A DNA stretch of 64,000 bases from Microbacterium sp. B35-30. GTDB lineage: Bacteria > Actinomycetota > Actinomycetes > Actinomycetales > Microbacteriaceae. The notes under the pieces are model-generated. The model worked only from the letters and a program-made list of their open reading frames with translations, was not told the origin of the DNA and searched no databases. The stretch is from NCBI RefSeq assembly GCF_010634855.1, contig NZ_MWLQ01000010.1, forward strand, positions 1 through 64,000, given 5' to 3'. Below, one piece after another: positions 33,478 through 42,077 of the stretch (positions are counted from its first letter, which is position 1; every line of letters begins with the position of its first letter). The translations under genes and the position numbers were made by a program.

Positions 33478-33589
33478 ACCTCGGTGCCGCGCACTCGTCG
33501 CGAGCCTGGGGCTGCGCGAGCGCAACCCCAGGGTCGGGATCCGGGATACTGGATAGCGTTATCTGCACGCGCACGCCCCGGGGAGACGA

Positions 33590-34636
33590 ATGTCGAAGAG
33601 CGCCAAGCCTGCCACCCTCGCGGACGTCGCACGACTGGCGGGAGTGTCGGTTCCCGCGGCGTCGCGGGCGCTGAACGGCGGCGTCCGCGGCAAGCAGAGC
33701 GGGTCGCCCGAACTGCGCAGCCGCGTGGAAGAGGCGGCTCGCGCCCTCGGCTACTCGGTGAGCCCGGCGGCGCAGGCGATCAAAGGCGGGCGCGCGCGCA
33801 CGGTCGCGTTCATCGTCGGCGACATCGACGACTTCGGCTCGGCGACGATGATCGCCGGCATCATGCACGCGGCCGAGGAGCAGGGCGTCTCGGTGGCGGT
33901 GCGCACGACGCGTGACGACTCGGCGCGCGAGATCGACCTGCTGGCACAGCTGCGCGGAGAGCGTCACCTGGCCGTCGTCATGGCGACGAGCCGGACGACG
34001 GATGCTACGCGAGAGGCCGCCGTGAAGGACCAGTTGAAGGTGCTGAGCGACCACGGTGCGCGCATCGTCGTGATCGGCGACAACGACCTGGGATTCCCGA
34101 CCGTGACCGTCGACAACCGTCACGCCGCGCGACTTCTCGCGGAAGGACTCGCGGATGCCGGCAAGCGGCGCTTCGCGATGGTCTCAGGTCCGGACATCGA
34201 GGTGACCGCCCTGGAACGCGTCGGGGGATTCGCCGAGGGGCTCGCAGCGCGCGGCATCGCGGTCGAGGAGCGCGACATCGTGCACACCGAGTTCTCGCGC
34301 GACGGGGGCTACCGCGCGGTCGAGCAGCTCCGCGACCGGCTCGGGGAGCTCGACGTGATCGCGGCGATGAGTGACGCGATGGCCGTCGGCGTGATCGCGC
34401 GACTGCGCGAGTTGGGCATCTCGACGCCGGCCGACATCGAGGTGACCGGGTTCGACCACGTGCCGATGCTCGGCGATGTGCTGCCGGGATTCAGCACGGT
34501 GGAGGTGCCGCTCGAGCACTTCGGCGGCGCGGCGCTCGCGCTGGCGCTCGCGCTCGACAACGGCGTCGACCCTGCCGAGACGATCGCGCTCAGCGCGACG
34601 CCCATCCTCCACGGCACGCCGCTCGTCCCTGCCTGA
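33590..34636 (+). CDS. LacI-family transcription regulator of the glycan-use locus
   Basis: 348 residues. The N-terminal DNA-binding domain reads TLADVARLAGVSVPAASRAL with the hinge helix region AAQAIKGGRARTVAFIV. An insertion (GGVRGKQSGSPELRSR) lengthens the HTH-hinge link relative to the usual form. The periplasmic-binding-like sensor follows, with VTGFDHVPMLGDVLPGFSTV near the end. GGGGAG precedes ATG 33590. A GGATAGCGTTATCTG palindrome-like site at 33551-33565 may be its own operator. The locus 147 nt downstream carries several AACGTT-centred palindromes, and one recurs before the lyase gene, so it most likely represses both units until an imported sugar binds. Confidence 0.88.
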   Translation: MSKSAKPATLADVARLAGVSVPAASRALNGGVRGKQSGSPELRSRVEEAARALGYSVSPAAQAIKGGRARTVAFIVGDIDDFGSATMIAGIMHAAEEQGVSVAVRTTRDDSAREIDLLAQLRGERHLAVVMATSRTTDATREAAVKDQLKVLSDHGARIVVIGDNDLGFPTVTVDNRHAARLLAEGLADAGKRRFAMVSGPDIEVTALERVGGFAEGLAARGIAVEERDIVHTEFSRDGGYRAVEQLRDRLGELDVIAAMSDAMAVGVIARLRELGISTPADIEVTGFDHVPMLGDVLPGFSTVEVPLEHFGGAALALALALDNGVDPAETIALSATPILHGTPLVPA

Positions 34637-34687
34637 GCGGCATCCCGCCGTGGTCCTCGCGGGCCGGCGGGGCCCGGTGCGCAAGGG

Positions 34688-34762
34688 TGGAAAGCGCTTT
34701 ACGAAACTAGGTGGCAAACGTTGTCCACTTTGAGGTACTCTCTCCGAGACGGAAACGTTCCG
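34688..34762 (+). promoter_or_regulatory. Cluster of LacI-type operators before the binding-protein gene
   Basis: Three palindromes in 75 nt: GGAAAGCGCTTTAC (34689-34702, core AAAGCGCTTT), GTGGCAAACGTTGTCCAC (34711-34728) and GGAAACGTTCCG (34751-34762). The second is matched at 13 of 14 positions (GGCAAACGTTRTCC) upstream of the secreted lyase gene at 44704-44717. CpG-centred palindromes of this type are standard LacI-family operators. Confidence 0.75.
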
Positions 34763-34783
34763 GCACGAATCAAGGGAGATCAC

Positions 34784-36157
34784 ATGCATGACGCGATGAC
34801 GCGGGCAGGGATGCGTGCCCGTATGGGCCGCCGCTCGCCCTGGATCGCCGGCGCAGCGGGCATCGCTGTCGCGGCACTCGCGCTGACGGGCTGCAGCAGC
34901 CCGGCGGACGACAGCGACGAGGGCGGCGCGGCGACCGAGAAGACCACGATCCGCTTCCTCTACGCCACCGGCGACGAGACCTGGAACTCGGTCGTCGACA
35001 ACGTGGTCGAGGCCTTCAACGACCAGAGCGACACGACGACCGTGCAGCTCGATCCGCTTCCTGCGGGAAGCGACTACGCGACAGCACTGAAGACGATGGA
35101 TGCCACCGGCAACTGGCCGGCCGTCGTCGACATGCGCGACACCCTCACGTACGTCAACGCGGGCAAGCTCGCTCCGATCCCCGATTCGGTGACCGAGCTC
35201 ATCCAGCCGGAGGCGTTCGGCAGCGCGGAGGACGGCAACGTCTACACCGTGCCGTACAGCGCGCTGAACGGCGAGATCGGCCTGAACGTCGTCTACAACA
35301 AGGACTACTTCGAGGAGCACGACCTCGAGGTGCCCGAGACGTACGACGACTTCCTCGACCTGCTCGCCGACATCAAGGCGAACGGCGACGCACCGCTGGC
35401 GACCGCCGCGGCGGAGGTGTGGCCGAGCGACCAGCTGTGGAAGCCGCTCGCCGCGCCGTACTTCGCGGAGTACGGCGACGAGGGCGGGTTCTGGACCGCT
35501 GCGCAGAACGGCGACGCCACCGTCGAGGACCTGCGCGAGCCGCTGCAGGAGCTGCTCGACATCACCAACGACTACGTGCTCGAAGGCTGGCAGTCCACGG
35601 CGGACGCGCAGACCACGACGCTGCTCGTGAACGACATGGCCGTCATGGCGACCTCTTCGGCCGGCATCGGGCGTCTCAACGACATCAACAAGGTCGACCC
35701 TGACTTCAACGCGGGCCTGTTCATCATCCCCGCCGAGGACGGCGCCATCAACGTGCTGAAGAACGCGGTCAACGGCGACACCGCCGGCGGCCTGGCGATC
35801 TCGGCCCAGGCAGCCGACGACGACGCCGAATACGCGTCGGCGACGGAGTTCCTGGAGTACTTCTACCAGGTGGAGACCGCCAACCTCATGGAGTCGCAGG
35901 GCTGGCTGGCGCCGAACATCGTCGCCGCGGACGAGATCGAGCGCAACACCTCTATCCCGGGCTCGAAGGACTACTTCGCGCTTCTCGAGAACCCGAACCT
36001 GGCGTGGTACGAGAACGTGTCGAACCTGGCGACCTTCAGCGCGTTCAACACCTTCTTCCGGCAGGCGCGCATCGAGATGCAGGACGGCCAGTCGTCGATC
36101 GACGACACCATCGCCAAGGTGCAGGCGGAGTTCGACAAGACGGTCGCAGCGGGCTGA
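34784..36157 (+). CDS. CUT1-type sugar ABC transporter substrate-binding lipoprotein
   Basis: 457 residues from ATG 34784 with AAGGGAG 6 nt upstream. A lipoprotein signal ends in LALTGC, with lipidation on Cys, then a short acidic linker. The mature part is a family 1 solute-binding protein (KTTIRFLYATGDETWNS..., the VPYSALNGEIGLNVVYNKDY hinge region, later FLEYFYQVETANLMESQGWL). It binds an oligosaccharide outside the membrane and delivers it to the permeases encoded next. No ATPase gene is in the operon, so a shared MsiK-type ATPase elsewhere probably powers uptake. A strong hairpin separates it from the first permease gene. Confidence 0.92.
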   Translation: MHDAMTRAGMRARMGRRSPWIAGAAGIAVAALALTGCSSPADDSDEGGAATEKTTIRFLYATGDETWNSVVDNVVEAFNDQSDTTTVQLDPLPAGSDYATALKTMDATGNWPAVVDMRDTLTYVNAGKLAPIPDSVTELIQPEAFGSAEDGNVYTVPYSALNGEIGLNVVYNKDYFEEHDLEVPETYDDFLDLLADIKANGDAPLATAAAEVWPSDQLWKPLAAPYFAEYGDEGGFWTAAQNGDATVEDLREPLQELLDITNDYVLEGWQSTADAQTTTLLVNDMAVMATSSAGIGRLNDINKVDPDFNAGLFIIPAEDGAINVLKNAVNGDTAGGLAISAQAADDDAEYASATEFLEYFYQVETANLMESQGWLAPNIVAADEIERNTSIPGSKDYFALLENPNLAWYENVSNLATFSAFNTFFRQARIEMQDGQSSIDDTIAKVQAEFDKTVAAG

Positions 36158-36169
36158 GACCACACGTGA

Positions 36170-36201
36170 CACGGTGCCCGGGCAGCCGCCCGGGCACCGT
36201 G
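36170..36201 (+). terminator. Perfect 14-bp hairpin between binding-protein and permease genes
   Basis: CACGGTGCCCGGGC (36170-36183), loop AGCC, and the exact complement (36188-36201). There is no T-run. Such a stem at the 3' end of a binding-protein gene stabilises that mRNA segment or causes partial termination, giving more binding protein than permease. An equivalent 14-bp stem stands at 55483-55515 in the second transporter operon. Confidence 0.7.
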
Positions 36202-36223
36202 GAACGGAGGCGAGGAGGTCTCC

Positions 36224-37258
36224 ATGACTGATCAGAGTGCCCTGCAGGGGCAGACCGCGGTGGTCGGCGCCGCCGTCCGGCTCACCGGCGAAGGCCCGCT
36301 CGACGGCGCGCCGGAGGGTGCGGCCGACGACGTCCCGTTCGTCCCGGCCGGACCGCCGAGCGAGAGGCGCCGCATACGCCGCTTCCGGAGAGTGCGCTGG
36401 GTGATGCTCGGCTTCATCGCCCCGGCGCTGGTCGTGTACCTGCTCATGGTGATCGTGCCGTCGGTGCAGTCGCTGCAGCTGAGCTTCACGAACTGGGACG
36501 GCATCAGCCCCGACTACGACTACGTCGGCGTCGCCAACTACGAGGAGATCCTCGGGAGCGGCAGGTTCTGGAACGCCGTCAAGAACACCCTCATCCTGGG
36601 TCTCGGATCCGCGGTCATCATCAACGCCATCTCGCTCGGCGTGGCCCTGATGCTCGACCACGTCGGCCGGTGGCAGGGGCTGTTCCGCACCGCCGTGTAC
36701 CTTCCCTCGCTCGTCAGCGCGTTCATCCTCGCGACGATCTGGAAGTACCTGCTCAACTACAACTTCGGCGCCGTGAACGTCTTCCTGCGTGACATGGGAT
36801 TGCCCGAGTGGGCGCGGGACTGGCTGGGCGACAGCTCGATCGTGGTGTGGGTCATCCTCTTCATCACGTGCTTCACCCTCGGCGGCAACACCACCCTCAT
36901 CTACCTCGCCAACCTGCAGTCCGTGCCGCAGGACCTGGTCGAGGCCGCGCGGATCGACGGCGCGAACAGCCGCCAGGTCTTCCGCCACGTCACGTGGCCG
37001 ATGCTCGCGGGCGCGGTCACGGTCAACATGACGCTCGCGATGATCGCGGGGTGGACCATCTTCGACCAGGTCATGGTCCTCACGTCCGGCGGACCCGGCT
37101 TCGTCAGCGAGACCATGGCGTTCTTCATCTACAAGGTCGGCTTCGGCGAGTACCGCGCCGGCTTCGGCAGCGCGGCCGCGATCGTGCTGTTCCTCGTGGT
37201 GATCGTCAGCACCGTGGCGGCGAACGCCTACATGCGCAAGAGGGAGATCCAGGCATGA
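36224..37258 (+). CDS. Sugar ABC transporter permease (MalF-type)
   Basis: 344 residues with six predicted helices preceded by an unusually long cytoplasmic N-terminus (~60 residues, Gly/Ala/Pro-rich). The EAA loop that docks to the ATPase is LVEAARIDGANSRQVFRHV. GGAGG sites lie just before ATG 36224. It pairs with the next gene to form the transport channel; the stop overlaps that gene's start (ATGA). Substrate unknown, presumably the oligosaccharide bound by the lipoprotein upstream. Confidence 0.92.
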   Translation: MTDQSALQGQTAVVGAAVRLTGEGPLDGAPEGAADDVPFVPAGPPSERRRIRRFRRVRWVMLGFIAPALVVYLLMVIVPSVQSLQLSFTNWDGISPDYDYVGVANYEEILGSGRFWNAVKNTLILGLGSAVIINAISLGVALMLDHVGRWQGLFRTAVYLPSLVSAFILATIWKYLLNYNFGAVNVFLRDMGLPEWARDWLGDSSIVVWVILFITCFTLGGNTTLIYLANLQSVPQDLVEAARIDGANSRQVFRHVTWPMLAGAVTVNMTLAMIAGWTIFDQVMVLTSGGPGFVSETMAFFIYKVGFGEYRAGFGSAAAIVLFLVVIVSTVAANAYMRKREIQA

Positions 37259-38145
37259 GCACCGAGACGGAACTGCTCGTCACGCCCGAGCACACGCGCC
37301 GCCGGCGCCCGCGACGCCGCAAGCGGCTGACCGCCGGCCAGGTCGTCGTGATGGTCGTCCTCGCGGTGCTGGTGCTGATCGTCGCGAGCCCCGTGCTGTA
37401 CGCGCTGCTGAACTCGTTCCGGTCGTACGGCGAGATCACGATGGATCCGATGGGGCTGCCCACGCAGTTCACCCTCGACAACTACGTGCAGCTGTTCCAG
37501 GAGACGGACTACGGCGAGGCGCTCGTCAACACGCTCATCATCACGCTCGCCACGGTCGTGCTGCTGATCGCGATCGTGCCGATGGCGGCGTACGGCATCG
37601 AGCGCGTCGGCGGCCGCACCTCGCGGTTCGTCTACATCCTCTTCATCGCCGGCCTCATGATCCCGTTCCAGGTGCGCATGATCCCGCTCGTCAAGGGATT
37701 CGACGAGGTCGGCCTGTACAGCACGCTGACCAGCGTGGTGCTGGTGCATCTCGGCGGGGCGGCGAGCTTCGGCATCCTGCTCTACTGCAGCTTCATCAAG
37801 GGCATCCCGATCGAGGTCGAAGAGGCGGCCAACATGGACGGCGCGGGGCGCCTGCGCACGTTCTGGGCGATCGTCTTCCCCATGCTGCTGCCGGTGACGT
37901 CGGCGTTCGTCATCATCCAGGCGCTCGGTCTCTGGAACGACTTCTTCATCCCGCTGGTGTTCCTCGACTCGTCCTCGGCCGGCACGATCAACGTCGCGAT
38001 CAACCGGATGGTGGGGCTGCTCACGTCGCAGTGGCAGCTCATCTACACCGGCGCGATCCTGGCGATCATCCCGTCGGTGGCGATCTTCGCAGCCTTCCAG
38101 CGTTACTTCATCAAGGGCATGTCGGTCGGGGCGGTGAAGGGATGA
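37255..38145 (+). CDS. Sugar ABC transporter permease (MalG-type)
   Basis: 296 residues, six helices after a basic N-terminus (HTRRRRPRRRKR). The EAA loop reads IEVEEAANMDGAGRLRTFWA and the end is the typical YFIKGMSVGAVKG. ATG 37255 overlaps the upstream permease stop, and its own stop overlaps the DUF624 gene (both ATGA), so the three are translated together. Confidence 0.92.
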   Translation: MSTETELLVTPEHTRRRRPRRRKRLTAGQVVVMVVLAVLVLIVASPVLYALLNSFRSYGEITMDPMGLPTQFTLDNYVQLFQETDYGEALVNTLIITLATVVLLIAIVPMAAYGIERVGGRTSRFVYILFIAGLMIPFQVRMIPLVKGFDEVGLYSTLTSVVLVHLGGAASFGILLYCSFIKGIPIEVEEAANMDGAGRLRTFWAIVFPMLLPVTSAFVIIQALGLWNDFFIPLVFLDSSSAGTINVAINRMVGLLTSQWQLIYTGAILAIIPSVAIFAAFQRYFIKGMSVGAVKG

Positions 38146-38999
38146 GCGCCGCGCCCACGACCTCGCAGCGCGGCGGTGTGGCGTCGCGCGTGCGCACCCT
38201 CCTCGCGCTCGATGGCCCGCTCGCGGCCACAGTGCTGACCGTGTTCCGCTCCTTCGTGCTGTCGGTCTCGTTCATCGGATGCCTCGTCCCTGTGCTCGCC
38301 TTCACGGCCCTGGTCGGCTGGCAGGCCACGCATCTGGCGGTGTGGCTGGGAGCGGCGGCGCTGCTGCCGCTCGTGCCGGCGACGTACGCGCTGCTGCGCG
38401 GTGCCCGCTCGCTGCTGGCAGAACGCGGCGACGCGCCCGCCGGGCGGGAGTTCTGGACGTCGTTCGCGCGCGGATGCCGCGATCTCTGGTGGGCCGCACT
38501 CGGGCTGGGCGTCGTGGTGGTGGTGCTCCAGTACGACCTGGCCCTGTTCGGCGGCGCCGACGCGGTCGTGCTGCTGGCCGCGGTCGCGGCGGCGCTCGCC
38601 GTCGTGCTGCTGATCGGGGTGTGCGTCGTCGCGGCGGCGCCCACCGTGAATGCAGGCGTTTCGTCTGCGGGCGCTAGAGCGCCCTCCGCTCAACGACCGG
38701 GTGTCGTCGGCTTCCGGTCGTTGAGCGAGCGAGGAACGAGCGAGACGAAACGCCCCGACCGCACGATCGACGCCAGCGCGATCGACACGGTGACGGCCGC
38801 GGCCAAGGCCATCGCGCGTCGTCCGCACATCGCGCTCAGCTGGCTCCTCCTCATCGGGCTGGGCCTGGCAGCCACGGCGCTGCCGCTGATCGGTCCCGCG
38901 ATCGCCCTCTTCCTGCCCGCGACGGTGGGCGCCGGCATCCATATCTGCAACGACGCGCTGCGTCTTCCGCTGAACGACGAGACGAGACAGACTCCGTGA
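38142..38999 (+). CDS. DUF624/YesL-like membrane protein with an in-frame palindromic repeat insert
   Basis: 285 residues from ATG 38142. Hydrophobic segments near 25-50, 60-85, 115-140 and 140-165, then again after 225, match the YesL/DUF624 family found beside CUT1 transporters for plant-type glycans; function unknown. The usual length is ~200-220. Residues ~172-205 (GVSSAGARAPSAQRPG...SLSERGTSETKRP) are encoded by a complete palindromic repeat unit at 38655-38754. The frame stays open and the last two helices follow it, ending LPLIGPAIALFLPATVGAG. It overlaps the permease before (ATGA) and the GH36 gene after (GTGA). Whether the protein still folds is unknown. Confidence 0.8.
   Translation: MSAAPTTSQRGGVASRVRTLLALDGPLAATVLTVFRSFVLSVSFIGCLVPVLAFTALVGWQATHLAVWLGAAALLPLVPATYALLRGARSLLAERGDAPAGREFWTSFARGCRDLWWAALGLGVVVVVLQYDLALFGGADAVVLLAAVAAALAVVLLIGVCVVAAAPTVNAGVSSAGARAPSAQRPGVVGFRSLSERGTSETKRPDRTIDASAIDTVTAAAKAIARRPHIALSWLLLIGLGLAATALPLIGPAIALFLPATVGAGIHICNDALRLPLNDETRQTP
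38655..38754. repeat. Complete palindromic repeat unit inside the DUF624 gene
   Basis: Begins GGCGTTTCGTCTGCGGGCGC and ends GAGCGAGACGAAACGCC, with the GCTCAACGACCGG / CCGGTCGTTGAGC halves around a 13-nt loop. It has one arm of each type, in the opposite order to the array at 1-1230. It lies in a loop-coding part of the gene and keeps the reading frame. Confidence 0.9.
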
Positions 39000-41167
39000 C
39001 CGAAGCCGTCCATCACCCTTCCGTCCTGATCCCGCGCGAGAGCGCACCCGCTGCACCGGCACCGGTCACGAGCCGCGCGCGCGTCGGCGTGTTCGAGCTG
39101 CGGTGGGGGAACGACGCGCCGGCGTCGCTGGTCGTGCCGTCGTCGACGCACAGCGGCCGGCCCGGCGTCGGTCTCGTCGAGGTGTTCACGTCGACCGAGC
39201 AGCGCGCCCGCACCAGCCAGGCGTACTGGCGGTCGGCCGTCGGCGAGCGGCTGCGCGTCCAGGGATCGCAGGTCATCGCCGAGCCGGACGCCGTGCGCGC
39301 CGTCGTCGTGCAGAGCGACGCCGTCAGCGGGATCGAGGTGCGCACCACCGTCACGGCGCCCACGGGCACCTCGACGGCGCGCATCGAGAGCGAGATCCGC
39401 AACGCCGGACGCGAGGCCGTGGTGATCGCCGCGATCTCGTCGGCGACGATCGGGTTCGGCCGCTCGGCGCGCGATCTGGACGAGATGGTGTGGGGCTCGG
39501 CGGCGAGCGAGTGGCTCGCCGAGGACAGGTGGAGCGAGGTTCCGCTGCGGACGCTGCTGCCCGACATCTCGCTCGCCCTCCACGCGCAGGACGCGCGCGG
39601 GCATGCCGGGCTCACGAGCCACGGTGGCTGGTCGAGCGGCGAGCACGTGCCGTGCGGCTACGTCTCTCGCGCCGACGGCGAGACGCTGGCGTGGCAGATC
39701 GAGACGAGTGCGGGATGGCGCGCGGATCTCTGCCAGGCGCGAGACGGCGGTGTGCTGTCGCTGCTCGGCCCGACCGATCTCGAGCACCAGTGGGCGCACG
39801 AGCTGCTGCCCGGAGAGGCGTTCACCGCCGTGCCGGTCGTGCTGGCGGTCGCGCCGAAGAGCCCCGGTGGTCCCGGCAGCCCTGGTGGTCCGGCCAGCCG
39901 CGGTGGTCCGGGCAGCCCAGGCGATGCGCTCGGCGAGCTCACCCGGTACCGGCGCTGGCTGCGCGGTGCGGCCGGCGCGCAGCACCTTCCGGTCGTGTAC
40001 AACGACTTCATGAACACGCTGATGGGGCAGCCGACGACCGACGAGCTGCTGCCGCTGGTGCGCCGCGCGGCCGAGGCGGGCGTCGAGGTGTTCTGCATCG
40101 ACGCCGGATGGTTCGCCGACCCCGCGATCGGGGACTGGTGGTCGACCGTCGGCGAATGGCGCGAGGCACCCGCACGGTTCCCCGACGGCGGGCTGCGGCG
40201 CGTCATCGACGCGATCCGCGACGCCGGCATGGCGCCCGGACTGTGGCTCGAGCCCGAGGTCGTCGGCGTCGACAGCCCCGCCGCATCACGGCTCCCCGAC
40301 GAGGCGTTCTTCCAGCGGTTCGGGCAGCGCGTGCAGGAGGACCGCCGCTACCACCTGGACTTCCGGCATCCTGCCGCTCGCGCGCATCTGGACGCGACCG
40401 TCGATCACCTCGTCGAGGAGTTCGGCATCCGCTATCTGAAGCTCGACTACAACATCAACCCGGGTGCGGGGACCGAGCACCACGCCACCACGGCGGGGGA
40501 TGGACTGCTCGCGCACACCCGCGCCTTCCGCGACTGGCTGGTGCGGGTGCAGGAGCGGCATCCGTCGCTGCGTCTCGAGAACTGCAGCTCGGGTGCGATG
40601 CGCGCCGACTACGCGCTGCTGGCGGTCACGCACCTGCAGTCCACGAGCGACCAGCAGGACTTCCGCCTGTATCCGCCGATCGCGGCGTCGGCGCCGGCAT
40701 CCATCCTTCCCGAGCAGTGCGGCAACTGGGCCTACCCGGCCCGCGACATGAGCGCCGAAGAGACCGCGTTCACGCTCGTGACGGGGCTGAGCGGCCGGCT
40801 GTACCTGTCGGGGTTCCTCGACGAGCTGCGGCCCGACCAGCGGGCGCGCATCGCCGAGGCGGTGGCGCTGCACAAGGACCTGCGCGACTCGCTCACCACC
40901 GCCCTGCCGTTCTGGCCGCTGGGGCTTCCCGCGTGGGACGACGAGGCGCTCTGCCTGGGGCTTCGCACCGCCGACGCCGACCTGCTGTTCGTGTGGGATC
41001 GGGATGCCGCTCCCGCCGCATTCACCATCCCCGGGGTCGCGGGCGAGACCGAGGTGCTGTTCCCGGCCGATGGAGCCGGGTGGGGGCTCGACGCGGGGCC
41101 CGGCGGGCTCGAGGTGTCGACGCCCGCAGGGATCGGCGCACGCGTGCTGCGGGTGACCCGTGGCTGA
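38996..41167 (+). CDS. GH36-family alpha-galactosidase
   Basis: 723 residues, the usual size of tetrameric GH36 enzymes, no signal peptide, so cytoplasmic. N-terminal beta-supersandwich, (beta/alpha)8 core with FCIDAGWFADP, WLEPEVVG, the nucleophile in YLKLDYN (Asp484), RLENCSSGAMRAD, and the acid/base in STSDQQD (Asp552); then a C-terminal beta domain. The GTG start overlaps the DUF624 stop (GTGA). An odd Gly-Pro-Ser linker (PGGPGSPGGPASRGGPGSPG, DNA 39861-39922) interrupts the region before the catalytic barrel and looks like a recent repeat expansion. It would release alpha-galactosyl ends from imported oligosaccharides. Confidence 0.92.
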   Translation: MTEAVHHPSVLIPRESAPAAPAPVTSRARVGVFELRWGNDAPASLVVPSSTHSGRPGVGLVEVFTSTEQRARTSQAYWRSAVGERLRVQGSQVIAEPDAVRAVVVQSDAVSGIEVRTTVTAPTGTSTARIESEIRNAGREAVVIAAISSATIGFGRSARDLDEMVWGSAASEWLAEDRWSEVPLRTLLPDISLALHAQDARGHAGLTSHGGWSSGEHVPCGYVSRADGETLAWQIETSAGWRADLCQARDGGVLSLLGPTDLEHQWAHELLPGEAFTAVPVVLAVAPKSPGGPGSPGGPASRGGPGSPGDALGELTRYRRWLRGAAGAQHLPVVYNDFMNTLMGQPTTDELLPLVRRAAEAGVEVFCIDAGWFADPAIGDWWSTVGEWREAPARFPDGGLRRVIDAIRDAGMAPGLWLEPEVVGVDSPAASRLPDEAFFQRFGQRVQEDRRYHLDFRHPAARAHLDATVDHLVEEFGIRYLKLDYNINPGAGTEHHATTAGDGLLAHTRAFRDWLVRVQERHPSLRLENCSSGAMRADYALLAVTHLQSTSDQQDFRLYPPIAASAPASILPEQCGNWAYPARDMSAEETAFTLVTGLSGRLYLSGFLDELRPDQRARIAEAVALHKDLRDSLTTALPFWPLGLPAWDDEALCLGLRTADADLLFVWDRDAAPAAFTIPGVAGETEVLFPADGAGWGLDAGPGGLEVSTPAGIGARVLRVTRG

Positions 41168-42077
41168 GCGCGGCGCGATCGTCCCCGGACGCGTGTTCAC
41201 GGACGACCGCGGCCGGACGGCGCAGCTGCACGGCATCGGCCTGCAGCGGGTCGGCGACCGGTGGCTCGCGTGGGGCGAGGACAAGGCGGCGGGCGACCGG
41301 TTCACGGCCGTCGCGTGCTACTCCTCGGAAGACCTCGCACAGTGGCACTACGAGGGCGACGCACTGACCCAGGCTGACGGCGACATCGGCCCCGACCGCG
41401 TCGTCGAGCGTCCCAAGGTGCTGCAGCGCCCCGACGGGCGCTGGGTGATGCTGCTGCACGTCGACGGACCGGTCGAAGGGCAGGCGGGCGACTACGCGTA
41501 CGCGCGCGTCGGCTTCGCGATCGCCGACCGCCCCGAGGGTCCCTACACCTACGTGCGCAGCGAGCGTCCGCTGGGCAATCTCAGCCGCGACATCGGCGTC
41601 TACCAGGAGGACGGTGTCGGGTACCTGCTCTCGGAGGACCGCGACAGCGGCCTGCACATCTACCGCCTCCGCGAGGATCACCTCGGCGTCGAGGCGGTCG
41701 TGGCGACGCTCCGCCAGCAGGCGAACCCGGCGATCGGCTACGAGTCGCCCACCCTCGTGCGTCACGAGGGCCGCTATTACCTGTTCGGCTCGGACCTCAC
41801 CGGCTGGAGCATGAACGACAACATGTACGCCAGTGCCTCGGCGCTGGAGGGCCCGTGGGATCCGTGGCGACCCATCGCGCCGCCCGGCACCTGTACCTTC
41901 GAGTCGCAGGTGAGCGTCGTGGCGCCCGTCGGCGACGGGTACGTGTACATCGGCGACCGCTGGGATCCGTCCCGGCTGGCGGAGTCGCCGGCGGTGTGGC
42001 TCCCGCTGCGGATCCGCGATGGCGGCGTGGAGCTCGAGTGGCGCGACCGGTGGAGCATCGAGGAGCTCGGCGCATGA
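41160..42077 (+). CDS. Cytoplasmic GH43-like five-bladed beta-propeller glycosidase
   Basis: 305 residues, no signal peptide. Repeating blade patterns are seen (DRWLAWGEDKAAGDRFTAVA, RPDGRWVMLLHVD, YESPTLVRHEGRYYLFGSDL, GTCTFESQVSVV). The family is GH43 or a close propeller group such as subfamily 24 exo-galactanases; the Asp-Asp-Glu set is not certain (Glu in YESPT or FESQV is a candidate acid). GTG 41160 overlaps the GH36 gene by 8 nt; the stop overlaps the dehydrogenase gene by ATGA. A role in cleaving galactan- or arabinan-type oligosaccharides fits the operon. Confidence 0.75.
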   Translation: MAERGAIVPGRVFTDDRGRTAQLHGIGLQRVGDRWLAWGEDKAAGDRFTAVACYSSEDLAQWHYEGDALTQADGDIGPDRVVERPKVLQRPDGRWVMLLHVDGPVEGQAGDYAYARVGFAIADRPEGPYTYVRSERPLGNLSRDIGVYQEDGVGYLLSEDRDSGLHIYRLREDHLGVEAVVATLRQQANPAIGYESPTLVRHEGRYYLFGSDLTGWSMNDNMYASASALEGPWDPWRPIAPPGTCTFESQVSVVAPVGDGYVYIGDRWDPSRLAESPAVWLPLRIRDGGVELEWRDRWSIEELGA

